The notes below the pieces were generated by a model. It saw only the letters and a program-made list of their open reading frames with translations, was not told the origin of the DNA and did no database searches. Shown piece after piece: positions 24,473 to 36,715 of a stretch of 64,000 nt of DNA. Within the stretch, counting starts at the first letter, position 1, and every line of letters starts with the position of its first letter. Made by a program: the position numbers and the translations under genes. The DNA comes from Filosporella fistucella (Eukaryota; Ascomycota; Leotiomycetes; Helotiales): the NCBI GenBank assembly GCA_030077755.1, contig JAQJZZ010000014.1:1364001-1428000 (forward strand), written 5' to 3'.

Positions 24473-26764
24473 ATGGATTGTTATGCGACGGTAACCTCCC
24501 ACCAAACAGCTGATGCTTACCGGGGTCTAATCTTTCTCGATAGCTTCTAACCAGCGACCTGTATTTACCAGGTACATTCAAAACTGCCCATACGCTGAGG
24601 AATACTAACTGGAGCTTTTCTGCAGGCGCATTGGTTGTGGCGTTATCACTGAAAGATGCTGGCACGACTAAGAAATTGGCAGTGCTTGTCACAACAGACA
24701 CTGTATCTGCCGACGCCATGGTCGAGCTTCAGGTATGAATTACACTGTCATCTGTACTCTGAAAATGTCCCTAATATTATGCAGAAAGTCTTTGATTTCA
24801 TCATTCCTGTCGAACGAGTTCAAAATGCAACACCAGCCAACCTCCACCTCATGAATCGACCTGACCTTCACTCCACGTTCACAAAAATCACATTGTGGAA
24901 ACAGCTTCAATTTAGGAAAATAGTATACGTAGATGCAGACATGGTTGCGTTACGTGCTCCGGATGAGCTATTTGATCTGCCCCATACATTTTCGGCAGCT
25001 CCAGATATTGGATGGCCGGATATCTTCAATACCGGCCTGATGGTTTTGACACCGAATATGGGCGATTATTATGCTTTGAAAGCTATGGCGGAGCGTGGAA
25101 TATCTTTTGATGGCGCAGACCAAGGACTTTTGAACATGCATTTCAAGAACACATTCAATCGCCTGAGTTTCACTTACAATGTTACTCCATCAGCTCACTA
25201 CCAGTATTTACCAGCATTTCGCCACTTCCAATCAAGTATCAGTATTGCCCATTTCATTGGGCAAGAAAAGCCATGGATGCAGGGACGAGATGCCAATCGA
25301 GGCTCAACTCCATACGACCAAATGGTAGGATCGTGGTGGTCAGTTTACGATCGACACTACAGGGAATCAGTGGGTGAATCGCACGACAACACAGAACAAG
25401 CAATTGATGTCCAGCAGTCCATAGCAAGCTCTGCCCAGGGAGCCTCCTCTATCGTCCAATACCATACGAAGGGAGAATTCCAACCTGTGATTCCCATTGT
25501 CTCAGTAACACAGCCGGAACAACACCAAGAGACCGAGAGTGAGATATTCCAGCCAACGACTGAAACACCCCTCCATGAAACAACAGAAATTCCAACAGCA
25601 TTGGAAGAAGCTTATGTTCCTCCAGTTCAAACAAGTGTGGAGGCAAAGTCAGAGGAGGCGCCAGAGCCTGTGCCTGAGGTACACTACACTTCTTGGGACG
25701 CTAGCAGGTATGTCTGTCAGAAATTCTAGATAAGTGCTACGCCATACTAAAGTACTACAGAGCACCCCCACCTCAAGATTCGAAACCTGAAGCCTCCAAC
25801 TTTCCAGCAACGCATTACGAAATGTCATCGGACCCAACACCTTTCAAAGCGCCAGAGCGTTATCCAGATCCACCAAAGAATATGTACTATGAAGTCCCAA
25901 AAACCCCAACTTACCAGAAACCAGCACCCATATTTCCTTGGGAGAAGAATGCCCCCAAACCGACAAGAGTCTTCCCAGAGGACAACTCACAGGCTACAGA
26001 AAGTACCACCGCCAGTGAGCCTACTACTACAGCAACAGAGGAAGCCACAAGCACACCCGTCACACCCACCACTCCAACCATTCAACTCACGCCTGCTGAT
26101 CCTTGGCAGACTTTTACTCAAAAGAACGCCTGGGACGATATCCCTGAGATTGAACGGTACATAGGAAACTTGCAAAAGAATCGCAAGGGTAATATCCAAG
26201 TACTGCAGGGATATAGTTCAGGTACAAACCAGGTTTCCAGTCCAGGGGCCAGAAGGCATAGTATGAGGCTCACAGACTTCCCCACAGAGCTTGAGCGGCC
26301 TAGCTTACCGGTGACTCCTGCACCGATTCGGAGGCCCAGCTTCTGGGGTGAAGAGAGAGATGACGAAGGAGAATTACCAGCTGCGGAAGGAGTTCCTTCA
26401 CAGGAGGACTGGGTACTTTTTTCTATCCTAATACGTGAGATTTTTTTCTTACTCTTGGCAGGATCCAGTAGTTCAGCTGGAGCAGTTAGCCCGCCGCCAA
26501 TCAGACGTATTGGCAAGTAAGTTGGGTGATGCTCGTGACATTCCTTCGAGACCTCTTCCATATGGCTCAGAAGGCGTGAGCTCCCCAACTTATGTGGCAC
26601 AAAAGCCATCGAGCGGAGCATCAGGCGAAGATTCTACCCCTAGAACTACGATGGAAGAGCCGAGTTTCAAGGGCCCAGGAGCTCTTTGGGAGAAGGAAAT
26701 ATTTCCAGTGTCTGAGACTCCTGCTGGCGCAACGGAGGAGGAAAAGGATGCTCTCGAGAACTAA
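24473..26764 (+). CDS. Glycogenin (GT8 self-glucosylating initiator of glycogen)
   Basis: Five exons: 24473-24524, 24626-24732, 24785-25707, 25761-26412, 26462-26764; introns 101, 52, 53 and 49 nt; 678 aa. The GT8 catalytic domain covers about residues 17-280: GALVVALSLKDAG near the start, the metal-binding DxD at Asp103-Ala-Asp105 (YVDADMVAL), FNTGLMVL, DQGLLN and a HFIGQEKPW motif. The tail (280-678) is Pro/Ser/Thr/Glu-rich and ends with a conserved patch ...DPVVQLEQLARRQSD, which in fungal glycogenins is the glycogen synthase-binding part; that exon is joined by a phase-0 intron. The enzyme primes glycogen by autoglucosylating a tyrosine in the cytosol. The first coding exon is weakly supported: residues 2-17 fit the family poorly (see findings); the remainder is secure. 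Confidence 0.9.
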
Positions 26765-28074
26765 GAATGCTTATGTAAATGGGCAACACGTTCATGTATA
26801 TTACTTTTCTTGATTTTGTGCATTCTGTTTTCGATTTTAGTTTTCTTTGTCGCGAGCATTCTTCATCTGCATTGGCATTTGTCACTGTGAGGTCGGATAC
26901 ACATCCGATTCTTTTTGATACGCATTTTCCAAGCTTCGCATTTTCTTTTGTTAAGAGGACGTGTTCTCATTAGGACGCATAATTTGTTTTGCTGTGTAGC
27001 TTGTCAAATACCCTAGTAAATACAAACTCTGCTGCGGCGTTCCATCTCATTCTTGCTCAGTGATTGAATAAACATGGAGTGAAGAGTTTGCAATATCCGA
27101 GAACATCTCATGAGCTCTGTATGTTTGGGGTGTGACGCTCGTTGACTCAGATGTGGAACTTCCTCTGTACAGAATGTAGACTCCAAGGTAAATCTAACAT
27201 GGTATCGAGTTTTGTAAGTGGAAAGTGTGAATACTTGACGACTATTCCCAATACATACTACGCCCAAGAAGTTCAAAGCTTATGTGCTAAATATGACCAA
27301 TTCCCTTGTAGCATTATGTCCTCATTGTGTTTGAACATTTTTCTTACTAATTATGTACCAATTTGGTGGGTGGAGGCAAGAGTGGTGGTTTCGTCGCACC
27401 CTGGTTTGCACCTTCTCCAAATTCCTCATAAAGGGACTTCTGCTACAATATCCAACAAAATTTGAGTATAAAGTGATACCAGGAAATATATAGGGCTTGA
27501 CTCTTATTCTTTGTGAATTTTTTAATTACATTGTGTATAACGATTACTTATCTAACTATTACATGTCAAAGGTGGATTCGATTTTGCGAATCAACCATTC
27601 GCCTACACATATCATTGAGCTGTGGGAAATTTAGTAAGGAGAATCCATAGTGTCCGACGGCATGTTTGGGGTTTGACCTCCGATTTTTCATCCTGGTTCT
27701 GGTGCTCCAATCCTGTGGACAAATACTCCTCCGTAACGTGGGAGTTCGAGAGGCAAATTTCGATCGCCATTCTCCAAGGTGCATTCTGTGAAAACACATC
27801 AGATGATTGTTCCATCCTTCACTTGCCGATGGTTTAGTCACCCAATGTTGTTTGCAAGTTGAGCATTCAACTATACCCATCGAATGTTCCGCCGTGTTCG
27901 GGATTTGAGGTGGAGAGTCTTCATAATTGACGATTTGAAAATGTCTCAGGGATTTATACGGGGTGACTGTCCCAGCTCGCTCGCCGTTCGTCTTGCTCTA
28001 CGGCAGTATCTGACTCGGCCATGTATCTTTCTTCAAATGAAGTGCATACTGATTCAATGTTGACCGCCTGCGGC
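26765..28074. other. Intergenic region, 3' flanks of glycogenin and HET gene
   Basis: 1.3 kb between convergent genes. Mostly AT-leaning non-coding sequence. A 104-codon - strand ORF lies at 27566-27880 (listed separately) and nothing else stands out. Confidence 0.5.
27566..27880 (-). CDS. Doubtful small ORF with CxxC start
   Basis: 104 codons from ATG at 27880. The N-terminus reads MGIVECSTCKQHW, a CxxC..H arrangement, and the remainder is basic. A second frame through 27815-27612 is equally protein-like, which could mean a frameshifted remnant or chance. No family recognised and no introns with good sites. Confidence 0.2.
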   Translation of the reverse strand: MGIVECSTCKQHWVTKPSASEGWNNHLMCFHRMHLGEWRSKFASRTPTLRRSICPQDWSTRTRMKNRRSNPKHAVGHYGFSLLNFPQLNDMCRRMVDSQNRIHL

Positions 28075-30474
28075 TTATTCAATAGCAAAATCCACTAGCG
28101 GGTACTCTCCCTTCTTAATTGGGTCCATCAAGTTCGTCGTATACGGTCGAATTGGGTGCAAATAAGCCTCACCTACTATATTATACAACCCTCGAGATCT
28201 GCTTCTCCGGAGGATCACCGGCATTGTGCATCCCAAGAGCACACATATCACATCTCCATCCTCAGCCTGAGGATGGCCCATGCCAATCCGTCCTAGTTCA
28301 GTCGTAATCAACCTCATCCCGCACTCCACAACGAGTTTAACCCTTTCGAGATACTTTTCAAAAAGATCATCCCAATCATCATCGTCTTTGGTTCGAGTGT
28401 CGACTCTGATCCTATCGGCATATCTAGTCCATTCTCGTAAAGTCTTCGTCCCAATGCGAAGTCTTTTATTAGCATTCAGCCAAGAACGGACACTAGAGTT
28501 TTGGCTCTTTTCCAAGAACAAAAGTTCGGCAAAAGCTTTGATGTACAGTGATGGTCGCAGACGGGAGGCAGATGTTAAACCGAGTGCTTTCGTTTTACGA
28601 GATTTTATACGATCTCCGAAGTCGACCCCCTCCATCGCGATTGCCCTTGCCAGAGCTTGGGCAGTGTCCTCCTTGCTATAATAGCTTTTCCTGGAGTGAG
28701 GTTGCAGCAACTTCCGTCTATTAAATTCATCATCTGACATTCGATCGTCATCCATCAATTGAGTTGAAAGTCCATCAATGGTATCGATAATGTAACCTTT
28801 CATCTGCAGGATATGACCCTCAAACCGGATAGGTGGTCGCACTAGAATGATGTTCAGATCTCCTCTGGGAAGGGAAGTAGAATTGAATTTGTCTGCAACC
28901 TCCTCTTCGGTTGCATGTCTGGCATCAGGGCCATACGGAGAGTAAGGCGCATCAGTAGCATTGTCGTAGCCAACTTTTGTGTCCGACGACATTGTTGAAA
29001 GAGCAGCCTCTGACGGCGTCCTGCTCAGGGAGCTGTTGCTTGAAATCGTCCAGGCTTTGCCGGGCCTTGGATTTTTCGATGGATCATCGTTTGGTACAGA
29101 AGTTTTGGGCATGTCATTGAAGCGTGGGATTGTATAGGTTGATTCGATTAGGTTCAACTCCGACGATCCTGGAAACACTGGTAACACCTTACCATCAGAG
29201 TGCCTCAAGTACGCCTTTTCACCATCTCGTTCAGCAAGGCGAGAATGCCATGGTCTATTCATGGCATAGAGTTGCGTCCAATCTGGAATCCATGATGGCA
29301 AACGATCTCGTGGACCGCGATTTGGAGAACGAAATAAGATTATATTTGCATATCGTTTAGCGGAAAGAAGTGAGCGAGTCAGATCTCCAAATACTGAAGA
29401 CAGTGATTGATGATAGTCTGGGTTTGGGACCAATTGATAACCGTCCGAAGAAAGACCTAACAGAGCATAAACTTTGTCCCTGGGGTCAGTGGCTAAAGAT
29501 GCCCTACTGCTCACCAGCAGTCTGACCAAATTCCTTCTCTTCCCAGAATTTTGTGACGCTCGGAAGGCATTGAAGTTAGGGACTTTCCCCGCTCGTAGAA
29601 GTCGTTTGCCTTCCTCAGTCCTAACCAAAAGCCTCTCGATATTCTCCATCTTCACATGCCTCGAACCACAGTAGACTGTAATATCAGATGCAGCCACTAT
29701 CTCCTGAATAATCCAGACTCGTCTCCAGTACGGCAGTTCAAAAAATTCTTTGATCCCATCTGTGGATGTCCAATGTGGCTGCTTAGAGAACACACGGAAA
29801 CCATCTCGAGAAGTTCTGTTCAAAAAAGAGAATACACTATCCAAGCCGCGGTCGAGAAAATATTCTATGTCGTTGTAGTATGATGCTTGAGCCAGGGTTT
29901 CCTTTGGGCGATAGCGTTCAGAATTGTGCCTGGTGAGAGGGTGTCTTGCCGAATCATCTCCCTTGCGGTCATCCTCAGTCTTAGGTGAAGGTAGACCGAT
30001 TGTTTTCATTATTCCAGCTTTAAGTGAGTCAATTCGTGCGATGTACTTCATGATAGCAGCACTGCTTCCAGTTTCCGAACCAAGCCAAACAACAACAAGA
30101 TTCGCATTGGAATAGATAGCTCTCATATACAAGACCTGGTGTCCTCTTTCCTTAGGATCGTTTTGATTTATACATATAGCGTCTATCCATAGCCGTGAAT
30201 AACCATCAGCTTCGAGCTGGCGTAGAGCTGCTTCAAGATTCTTCGTCACAGGAAAATGCCTTCCATTAACTATGATGGTTTCTGTGTCTGTGGGATCGCC
30301 CCAACAATAAGACAGAGCAGTGTAAGAGGGGAGGTCTTTCAAGGAGTATCGATGTAGCTCGCATGCAATTCGCCGAAATCTTCCTCCTCCAGTGATTTTG
30401 AGGAGTCGTATCTCATGGTCTTCAGCTCGAAGCGGGCGGTACAATGAAGCTTTAGAGGCTGAGGAAAACTCCAT
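28075..30474 (-). CDS. HET-domain (heterokaryon incompatibility) protein
   Basis: Single uninterrupted exon, 799 aa. The N-terminus YRPLRAEDHEIRLLKI leads into a full HET domain at about residues 45-260: the three conserved blocks are YTALSYCWGD, LWIDAICINQND(P)KERGHQV and, further on, the WRRVWIIQEI block with flanking residues. The downstream ALLGLSSDG motif usual in HET-6-type proteins is present. The C-terminal ~350 residues are not a NACHT, ankyrin or WD array and I do not recognise a second domain. HET-domain proteins mediate cell death on fusion with a genetically different individual; most genomes carry dozens, and most have no tested role. It is divergently transcribed from the CDF transporter. 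Confidence 0.93.
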   Translation of the reverse strand: MEFSSASKASLYRPLRAEDHEIRLLKITGGGRFRRIACELHRYSLKDLPSYTALSYCWGDPTDTETIIVNGRHFPVTKNLEAALRQLEADGYSRLWIDAICINQNDPKERGHQVLYMRAIYSNANLVVVWLGSETGSSAAIMKYIARIDSLKAGIMKTIGLPSPKTEDDRKGDDSARHPLTRHNSERYRPKETLAQASYYNDIEYFLDRGLDSVFSFLNRTSRDGFRVFSKQPHWTSTDGIKEFFELPYWRRVWIIQEIVAASDITVYCGSRHVKMENIERLLVRTEEGKRLLRAGKVPNFNAFRASQNSGKRRNLVRLLVSSRASLATDPRDKVYALLGLSSDGYQLVPNPDYHQSLSSVFGDLTRSLLSAKRYANIILFRSPNRGPRDRLPSWIPDWTQLYAMNRPWHSRLAERDGEKAYLRHSDGKVLPVFPGSSELNLIESTYTIPRFNDMPKTSVPNDDPSKNPRPGKAWTISSNSSLSRTPSEAALSTMSSDTKVGYDNATDAPYSPYGPDARHATEEEVADKFNSTSLPRGDLNIILVRPPIRFEGHILQMKGYIIDTIDGLSTQLMDDDRMSDDEFNRRKLLQPHSRKSYYSKEDTAQALARAIAMEGVDFGDRIKSRKTKALGLTSASRLRPSLYIKAFAELLFLEKSQNSSVRSWLNANKRLRIGTKTLREWTRYADRIRVDTRTKDDDDWDDLFEKYLERVKLVVECGMRLITTELGRIGMGHPQAEDGDVICVLLGCTMPVILRRSRSRGLYNIVGEAYLHPIRPYTTNLMDPIKKGEYPLVDFAIE

Positions 30475-31330
30475 AGTCGCAAAGGTGGAGAGAACTCATG
30501 ATGAATTTGAGAGAAGGAAAGCTGAGGAGAAATCCGCAGCCTCGTAGCTTTAAACATCTCGATGCTTTGGGGCATTTCCTTACAAGTGGGGGCTGAGAAA
30601 TTGACTCGAATAGGGTCACCGAAATGGAGGGGTAGGACTGGTTGTTGAAAGCCTAAAGCTTAGGCTCACTGGTAGGCGTACCGCAAGATGAATAATACTC
30701 ACTGCTTTCTTGTTGATGAGCTGTCAGAATCTAACGTTGATAATGGGAAATATAGGGTGGCAAGCTATAAGCACATGTTTATCGATCGAGCTCTGATGAG
30801 CGTTCTTACGATCAATTAAGACACTCGTAGAAGCATAGGTAATTGTATGGCCACTATTTGATGGCTGTCTATTTCGTTGGAAGCCATGTGATGGTCAAGC
30901 TGCCAATGCGGGTAGGTTCGGAGTGCCCAGGTGCTATGGGCTTTGCCATGCATTTCTGTAGTCTCAGGTTGGCCAGTAACATATATTTTCGTCCGAACAA
31001 TTTCTTCCTTTCTCATCTTCATCTTCATATCTGTCGCATCGCCCAAAAGCCTGAATAACTTCATCCAAGGGAGAGTTATCTCTACAATGGATAGATCCAT
31101 CCGCCTTGCTTGCAGACCACGTGGGATTTCTCCCCACACTCACCGCTGACAGCCTGCAGAAAACCCAGGTAGGGAGAAGCAAGTCTTACAATGCGCTTTT
31201 ACGCAGCCGTTGCTCCTCAACCCCCAAAGCCAGTTCGACTTCACTGTCCCCTCAAATTCCCCTCACGTTTCTTTCTTTTCTTATTTTGTCTCTCAATTCT
31301 TCACCCACTTTTCACATCACCAGATTCAAA
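30475..31330. promoter_or_regulatory. Divergent promoter region, HET gene and CDF transporter
   Basis: 856 bp between divergent starts. A pyrimidine-rich stretch at about 31205-31320 on the + strand is the probable leader of the transporter gene. No recognisable operator could be assigned. Confidence 0.5.
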
Positions 31331-32701
31331 ATGGCGCAAACTGATCTATCAAATACTATTACAATGCATCCTCACCCCTTTCATCTACACCCCAATCGAA
31401 CCGAGCATTCCAGGACTCATACGCCAATTCAGTCAAACTCATCCAACAAGCCTGGTACAAGCACCGCGTTCGAAGCAGTCACTCCCAATACCGAAGAGAA
31501 TGACCCGATTGCACGCCACCAATCTCATGCCATGAGCGATCTTGAGGAGCAGAGACCGCCTCGATATACCCGCGAGAACGATCCTTATCAGCTATCATCC
31601 GCATATAAGAATGAACAAGAGATTCAGCTGATTGCTGCCAATACCTCCCGAAAGCGCGATGGCTGTGGCCCCATCAAGTTCAATGGCGATGCATACAAGG
31701 CGAGGAAGATACAGAAATTCTACGAAACTCAGAATGAGAATATAGAACGAATGCTTAAGCCGGTGGAAGATCACCATGCGGATGCAAAGCAGGAAGCTGG
31801 AGAGGATCACCTCAAATTCCAAATTGCGGTATATGGGTCATTTTTTGCCAATGTCGCTCTTGCCGGGCTGCAGCTTTATGGTGCTATCTCATCTGGATCA
31901 CTTTCTCTTTTCACCACGATGGCCGATGCGATCTTCGACCCTATGAGCAACGTCACTTTGATAGTAACAAACAGAGCAGTCAAACGTGTGGATCCTAATC
32001 GATTTCCGTCCGGCAAAGCCCGTTTGGAGACGGTTGGTAATATCGTGTTCTGCTTTCTGATGACCTCTGTGTCTTTCATTCTAATCGCCTTCTCGATCCG
32101 CGACCTGGTCAGTGGAAACCACGAAGAAACCAATACTTTCCACCTACCATCAGTCATTGCTGTAGCTACAGCTTTTACCACCAAGCTAGGCCTTTTCTTA
32201 TATTGCTGGGCGTTGAAAGATAAATACTCGCAAATCAATATTCTCTGGCAGGACCACCGAAACGATCTACTTATCAACGGATTTGGTATTTTGACCTCGG
32301 TCGGTGGCTCCAAGCTCAAATGGTGGATCGATCCAATGGGTGCCATTATAATATCGTGCTTGATCTCAGGCATCTGGCTTCACACTGCATTCAGCGAATT
32401 CCTTCTTCTCGTTGGTGTTACCGCCTCAGTCGATATGCAACAACTCATTACATATGTCTGCTTGACGCACTCTCCCGAAATTGAAGGAATAGACACAGTC
32501 CGAGTCTACCATTCTGGGCCCAGATTGATTGCTGAGGTTGATGTTGTCATGAATGCCGCTTCTTCATTGAGAGACACTCACGATGTTGCAGAGGAGTTAC
32601 AGATCAAGTTGGAGAGTCTACCTGATATTGAGAGAGCTTATGTGCACGTTGATTATGAGACCACGCATAAGCCTGAACATGCTTATAAAAAGGATATCTG
32701 A
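31331..32701 (+). CDS. Cation diffusion facilitator, Mn2+-type
   Basis: Single exon, 456 aa. ATG at 31331 was chosen because the in-frame sequence upstream is pyrimidine-rich leader. Residues 1-150 are a polar cytosolic N-tail. The membrane domain runs about 160-360, with the two metal-site signatures both of the DxxxD form: DAIFD (Asp199/Asp203) in helix 2 and DHRND (Asp308/Asp312) in helix 5. A C-terminal ferredoxin-like cytosolic domain (IEGIDTVRVYHSGPRLIAEV...) follows. DxxxD in both sites is the hallmark of the Mn-transporting CDF subfamily, against HxxxD in zinc carriers. It probably exports or sequesters Mn2+ (vacuole/Golgi) by proton exchange; location and ion are inferred from family. 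Confidence 0.93.
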   Translation: MAQTDLSNTITMHPHPFHLHPNRTEHSRTHTPIQSNSSNKPGTSTAFEAVTPNTEENDPIARHQSHAMSDLEEQRPPRYTRENDPYQLSSAYKNEQEIQLIAANTSRKRDGCGPIKFNGDAYKARKIQKFYETQNENIERMLKPVEDHHADAKQEAGEDHLKFQIAVYGSFFANVALAGLQLYGAISSGSLSLFTTMADAIFDPMSNVTLIVTNRAVKRVDPNRFPSGKARLETVGNIVFCFLMTSVSFILIAFSIRDLVSGNHEETNTFHLPSVIAVATAFTTKLGLFLYCWALKDKYSQINILWQDHRNDLLINGFGILTSVGGSKLKWWIDPMGAIIISCLISGIWLHTAFSEFLLLVGVTASVDMQQLITYVCLTHSPEIEGIDTVRVYHSGPRLIAEVDVVMNAASSLRDTHDVAEELQIKLESLPDIERAYVHVDYETTHKPEHAYKKDI

Positions 32702-33406
32702 TTTGAATGACGTGTGGACGTAACGTTGACTTGGCGGTTGGAGGGCGGTTTTGCATAGGATCACACGCGTTTGCTAGGTATTGGTGCCTTCTTTTACATA
32801 TAAGTTTTTTACATGAACATACGAACCTGCAGGAGAAAGCTTCCTTATACATATTACCAATGATCATATCTCCAAACATCCTTCCGCCATCCGTGAAGCT
32901 GTACGAGCTTTCTCATTGAGAGAATTTATCTGATTCACAATGAAAGGACACGGATGTCAATTTCTCCCACTAGACGGTGGGTCTCATCCTCTCAGGCTTT
33001 CAGGGACACAAGTTATGCATCCAATATTCGGTGAGGCATAAAATCGAAACTATCAACTGTCAAGGATTTGAATGTAGAGACTCTTTATGAGCCGTGTACT
33101 TGACCACTCAATACGCATCATTAGGCTTGAGGCGACTAGACTATAAGTGCTCGAAGAAAAATGTCACAAGTCATTGCTTTTTTTTACCTTTGTATCTTGA
33201 CAAAAAGCAACAATTTCATTGCAATGATTATATAAGATACTGGTGAACGTCGAGTGTATTTCTTACCGTTCTTTACACAAAGTCGAGATTTCAGATCTCA
33301 AAGCTAATCACAGCCTGATCTCAAATAAGCGAAATATAAGGTAGGACAATTTCATTAAGAATAATGATTAATGATACTTTACGGAGTTTTCATCATCCAA
33401 GCCTCC
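32702..33406. other. Convergent intergenic region
   Basis: 3' flanks of the transporter and the beta-glucosidase gene, AT-rich, with a T8 run near 33180. No gene seen. Confidence 0.5.
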
Positions 33407-36400
33407 TCACACAACTGGGCTCGCTCGTCCATCACTGCAACTCTTGCCTAAGCTCTCACAAGCCAACGTCAAATTCGCACTGCTGTTCCCAATCCAAAAC
33501 AAGAAGGGCTTTGTAGAACTAATGGGAATGACCCAGTTCTGGCTGACCACATCCCAAATGCTGAGATCCTTCCTCGTAATTTCAAGGGTTACAACTTCAC
33601 TTGCTCCAGCAGCCAGGGTAGCGGTCTTTTCAAAAGCACGAAGCTGAATGATTGGCGTATCCCAGGCTGAATCTGATGGGTACTGCACGTAAACCATAAC
33701 AACTTCTTTGCCCGCAACGCTTCCAGTGTTTTTAACTGTGACAGAAATGCGATACATGACGTCCCAGAGAGCCGGATTCCCGCCTTCGCCACCACCAGCA
33801 GGAGGGTCAGGCTGTGGGGTTGTCTGATATCCTTCGGGGTACGGAAATGTCCCTGATGCTGTTATACTGGCTGGATTGTCAACATAAGGGTACAAATATC
33901 TCCAGATCTTGTTAAATCCAGAGGGATATGCAGCTTCTGCAGCTGGGGGAATCGCGGCAGAGTATACTGGAGTTGAGCCTTTTGGTGCTCTTACAGGCGG
34001 GACTTTTGTCAGTGCAGTAACAGAAGTAATGGTCACACTGCTTTTGGAGAATGTAGTGTAAGACAGCCCATGACCAAAAGCAAAACGTGGGATTATCGAG
34101 TGCTTGTTTAAGTAACGATAATCGATATAAAGCCCTTCAGAGAATGTATCCTGGACTTGAAAGAAGGCAAATCCGCGAAGACTCACAGAGTCCGGGTAGT
34201 TGGACTCTGCTTTTGGGATCGAATAAGGTAAGTGACCGCTAGGAGAATAATCGCCGAACAAGATGTCTGTGAGGGAATTTCCTGCCTCTTGGCCTGGGAG
34301 ATGAGCAAAGACCACAGCTTTGACAGATGGAAGATCGACCCATTCTTCAACCAGGATTGGACCAACTGTATGAACAACGACGATAACGGTGGCATATTTC
34401 GCGGCTGCCGCTTTTACCAAAGCATCTCCGTTGTGCCAAGCGTAGAGGCCACTAGCTTTGCGATCACCATCATTGCCTTCAACAGTCGCCTGGTTTTCAC
34501 TTCAGCAAGTTAGTATGAAATCGATATGAAGTTAATGGCGAGGAAATAGAGCAAATTTGTTGCCCAAGCAGTCAAGTCGAAGTATGTTGGGAAGCAAAAC
34601 TCACCCAGAATCGCTAGTGATGAAGACCACCGCAATGTCTGACGACAGGGCGGTCAAACCAGACGGGAATGAATCTGTTGCATAATAGGTGACATTCGAT
34701 GCCCGTCGTTTGATAGCAGAGATTGGGTCATCGAGATAAGGATAATTTGCTGTTCCGCTTCCCCAACCCATTCCCAAAGTCCCGACATTACATGTCCTCT
34801 GATTGCATGCGTTTGGCCCGTCAGGATTGGTCTGAGCATCAGTGCCAAACACTTTTAAAACCGCCTTGGTTGACAATGGTAGCGTTTTGTTACTGTTCTT
34901 TAGTAACGTGACAGCTTCTCTTGCGACTTCTCTTGCAATATTCGCGTGGTCAGCTTGAACATTCACATATTGATTGGTGACACAGGTCGGAGAAATTCTA
35001 TGACCGATTAGCAGCGCCCTATGAGCTCTTATTGAATACCTACAATGCTGCGGGGTAGCATGGGCCAGTTGGATCAGCGGTATTGGCAGAGAAGTTTGGC
35101 AACGGGAAATCTTTATCTTGGCCAAGTTGATACCAGGTCGCAACAATACGCGTGACCATATCATTGATTCGATCAAGTGGCACGGAACCATTGAGGACAC
35201 TGGTGGTAAGTTCACTTCCCCAATATACAAGTCCAAGAAACGGAATTGCACCGTCTCCAGGCATAGCCATATCTAGACCAGCAAGAGCCGATCCCACTCC
35301 AGATATTTGGCTCAACCAATCGCTCATCACCTGCAACAGTCAGTGTTGAGTTCATCAGAATGAGAGATCTACCAACTAAGCCCTGGAAGCCCATCTCATC
35401 TTTAAGAAGCCCGTTGATCATCATGCTGTTCTGAGATGCAGCTGAACCATTTACCTCGTTGTAACTTGTCATGACTGCCCCAACTCCGGCTTTTATCGCC
35501 TCGGCAAATGGCCATGCATACAGCTCGTGAAGTGTGCGATCATCGATGTTGGCACTCAGCGCTCTCATCAAGCCATGAGGAATAATGTCCATTCTGTAAG
35601 CTTCCTGCTCGTTTCCAATGAAATGCTTAACAGTGGCTATTACACCATTGTCTTGCATTCCCTTGATAGTTTCAGCGCCAGCGAGAGCCTGCAAAACAGG
35701 GTCAGCTCCAAAGCCCTCCCAGTTTCTACCTCCTCTCGGTTTTCGGCCAATTGGGCCAACAGTAGGACCTTATAGATTTAGTCTTGATCTCTAAATTCCA
35801 AGAAGAAAAAGGTTTCCTCGCCCCGAAAGAAACGAAGCTATCTCTTTCATCAGAAGCTATTAACTCACCCAGTTGGATATTGACGCCTTTGCCTCTGGCT
35901 TCTGCACCTAGAGCAGACCCTCTAGAATAAGCTAAAGGCTTGTTCCACGTAGCTCCAACGGTGATTCCGGCTGGAAATGCGGTGATATTATCTGTCGCAG
36001 CAATTCCAAGTGCAGAATCCTGAAGGCACAAGTTTGGAATGCCGAATCGTAACGCAGATCCCGTATTCCCAACACAAGGACCCATCAAAAACCCAGTTCC
36101 AGTCGTCAGGTTGACTTTTTCAGCCAAAGTCATATTTGCCACAACTTTCTGAGCTTTTGCATAAGAATCGCTCCAGCTTGCCACCCATCCGCCTTTAGGT
36201 GCTGGGTACTATGGGGCAATGTTAACGGATCAGTCCCTAGTAATTGCCTAGTCTGAGAAGCAAATATGCATGAAGTAAGAACTCCGATAGAGGGCTGTCC
36301 GAAGACTTGATACTTACGTAGGGAGAAGCAACATATCCATCAGGCACGGAGTCACGCTTCTTAATTGAAGGCGAAGTTACATTCTGGGCAAACAGGATAT

Positions 36401-36482
36401 CCGCAGCAAAATTGGGTTGTGATACTAAAGCGAACGTCCAAGAAAGGATGGAGAGGAAAACGACGAGACTGAGTCGTGCCAT
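33407..36482 (-). CDS. Secreted GH3 beta-glucosidase
   Basis: Six exons: 36482-36318, 36208-35869, 35768-35377, 35330-35044, 34997-34605, 34499-33407; introns 109, 100, 46, 46, 105 nt; 889 aa. All junctions agree in phase. The N-terminus [20 protein letters not shown] is a signal peptide. The GH3 N-domain carries KHFIGNEQE (161-169) and the nucleophile Asp303 in VMSDW; the GH3 C-domain follows ([14 protein letters not shown]), and a fibronectin III-like domain ends the protein. The acid/base glutamate lies in the C-domain loop region, which I did not pinpoint. The enzyme cleaves terminal beta-glucosyl residues (cellobiose and oligosaccharides) outside the cell. Intron 4 has a good TGCTAAT branch site before TCATAG. 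Length fits the family's large fungal group. Confidence 0.93.
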
Positions 36483-36715
36483 TATGAAAGTCGGAAAAAA
36501 AATTGAGCGGATTTGCACCCAGTTCGATTTGGCTTGAAGAGATACTCTTAAACTTCTCTAACAGGCCATATGCGACTCAATTTGTGAGACAAGCTGAACG
36601 CAAGAAAAGTATGTGGCTGTTGCGAGAGGACGCCATTTTAAAGGAAGGTGCCAATTACTAGGCACTGTTAGCCAGGTTATTTCCTCCATGTCCGATGAGC
36701 AAATTCGGTGTAATG

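Noticed and set aside
35331..35376. Reading through the 46-nt intron in the GH3 gene (alternative FQGLVGRS)
   Set aside because: Only splicing restores the conserved nucleophile motif GLVMSDW; the readthrough frame loses it.
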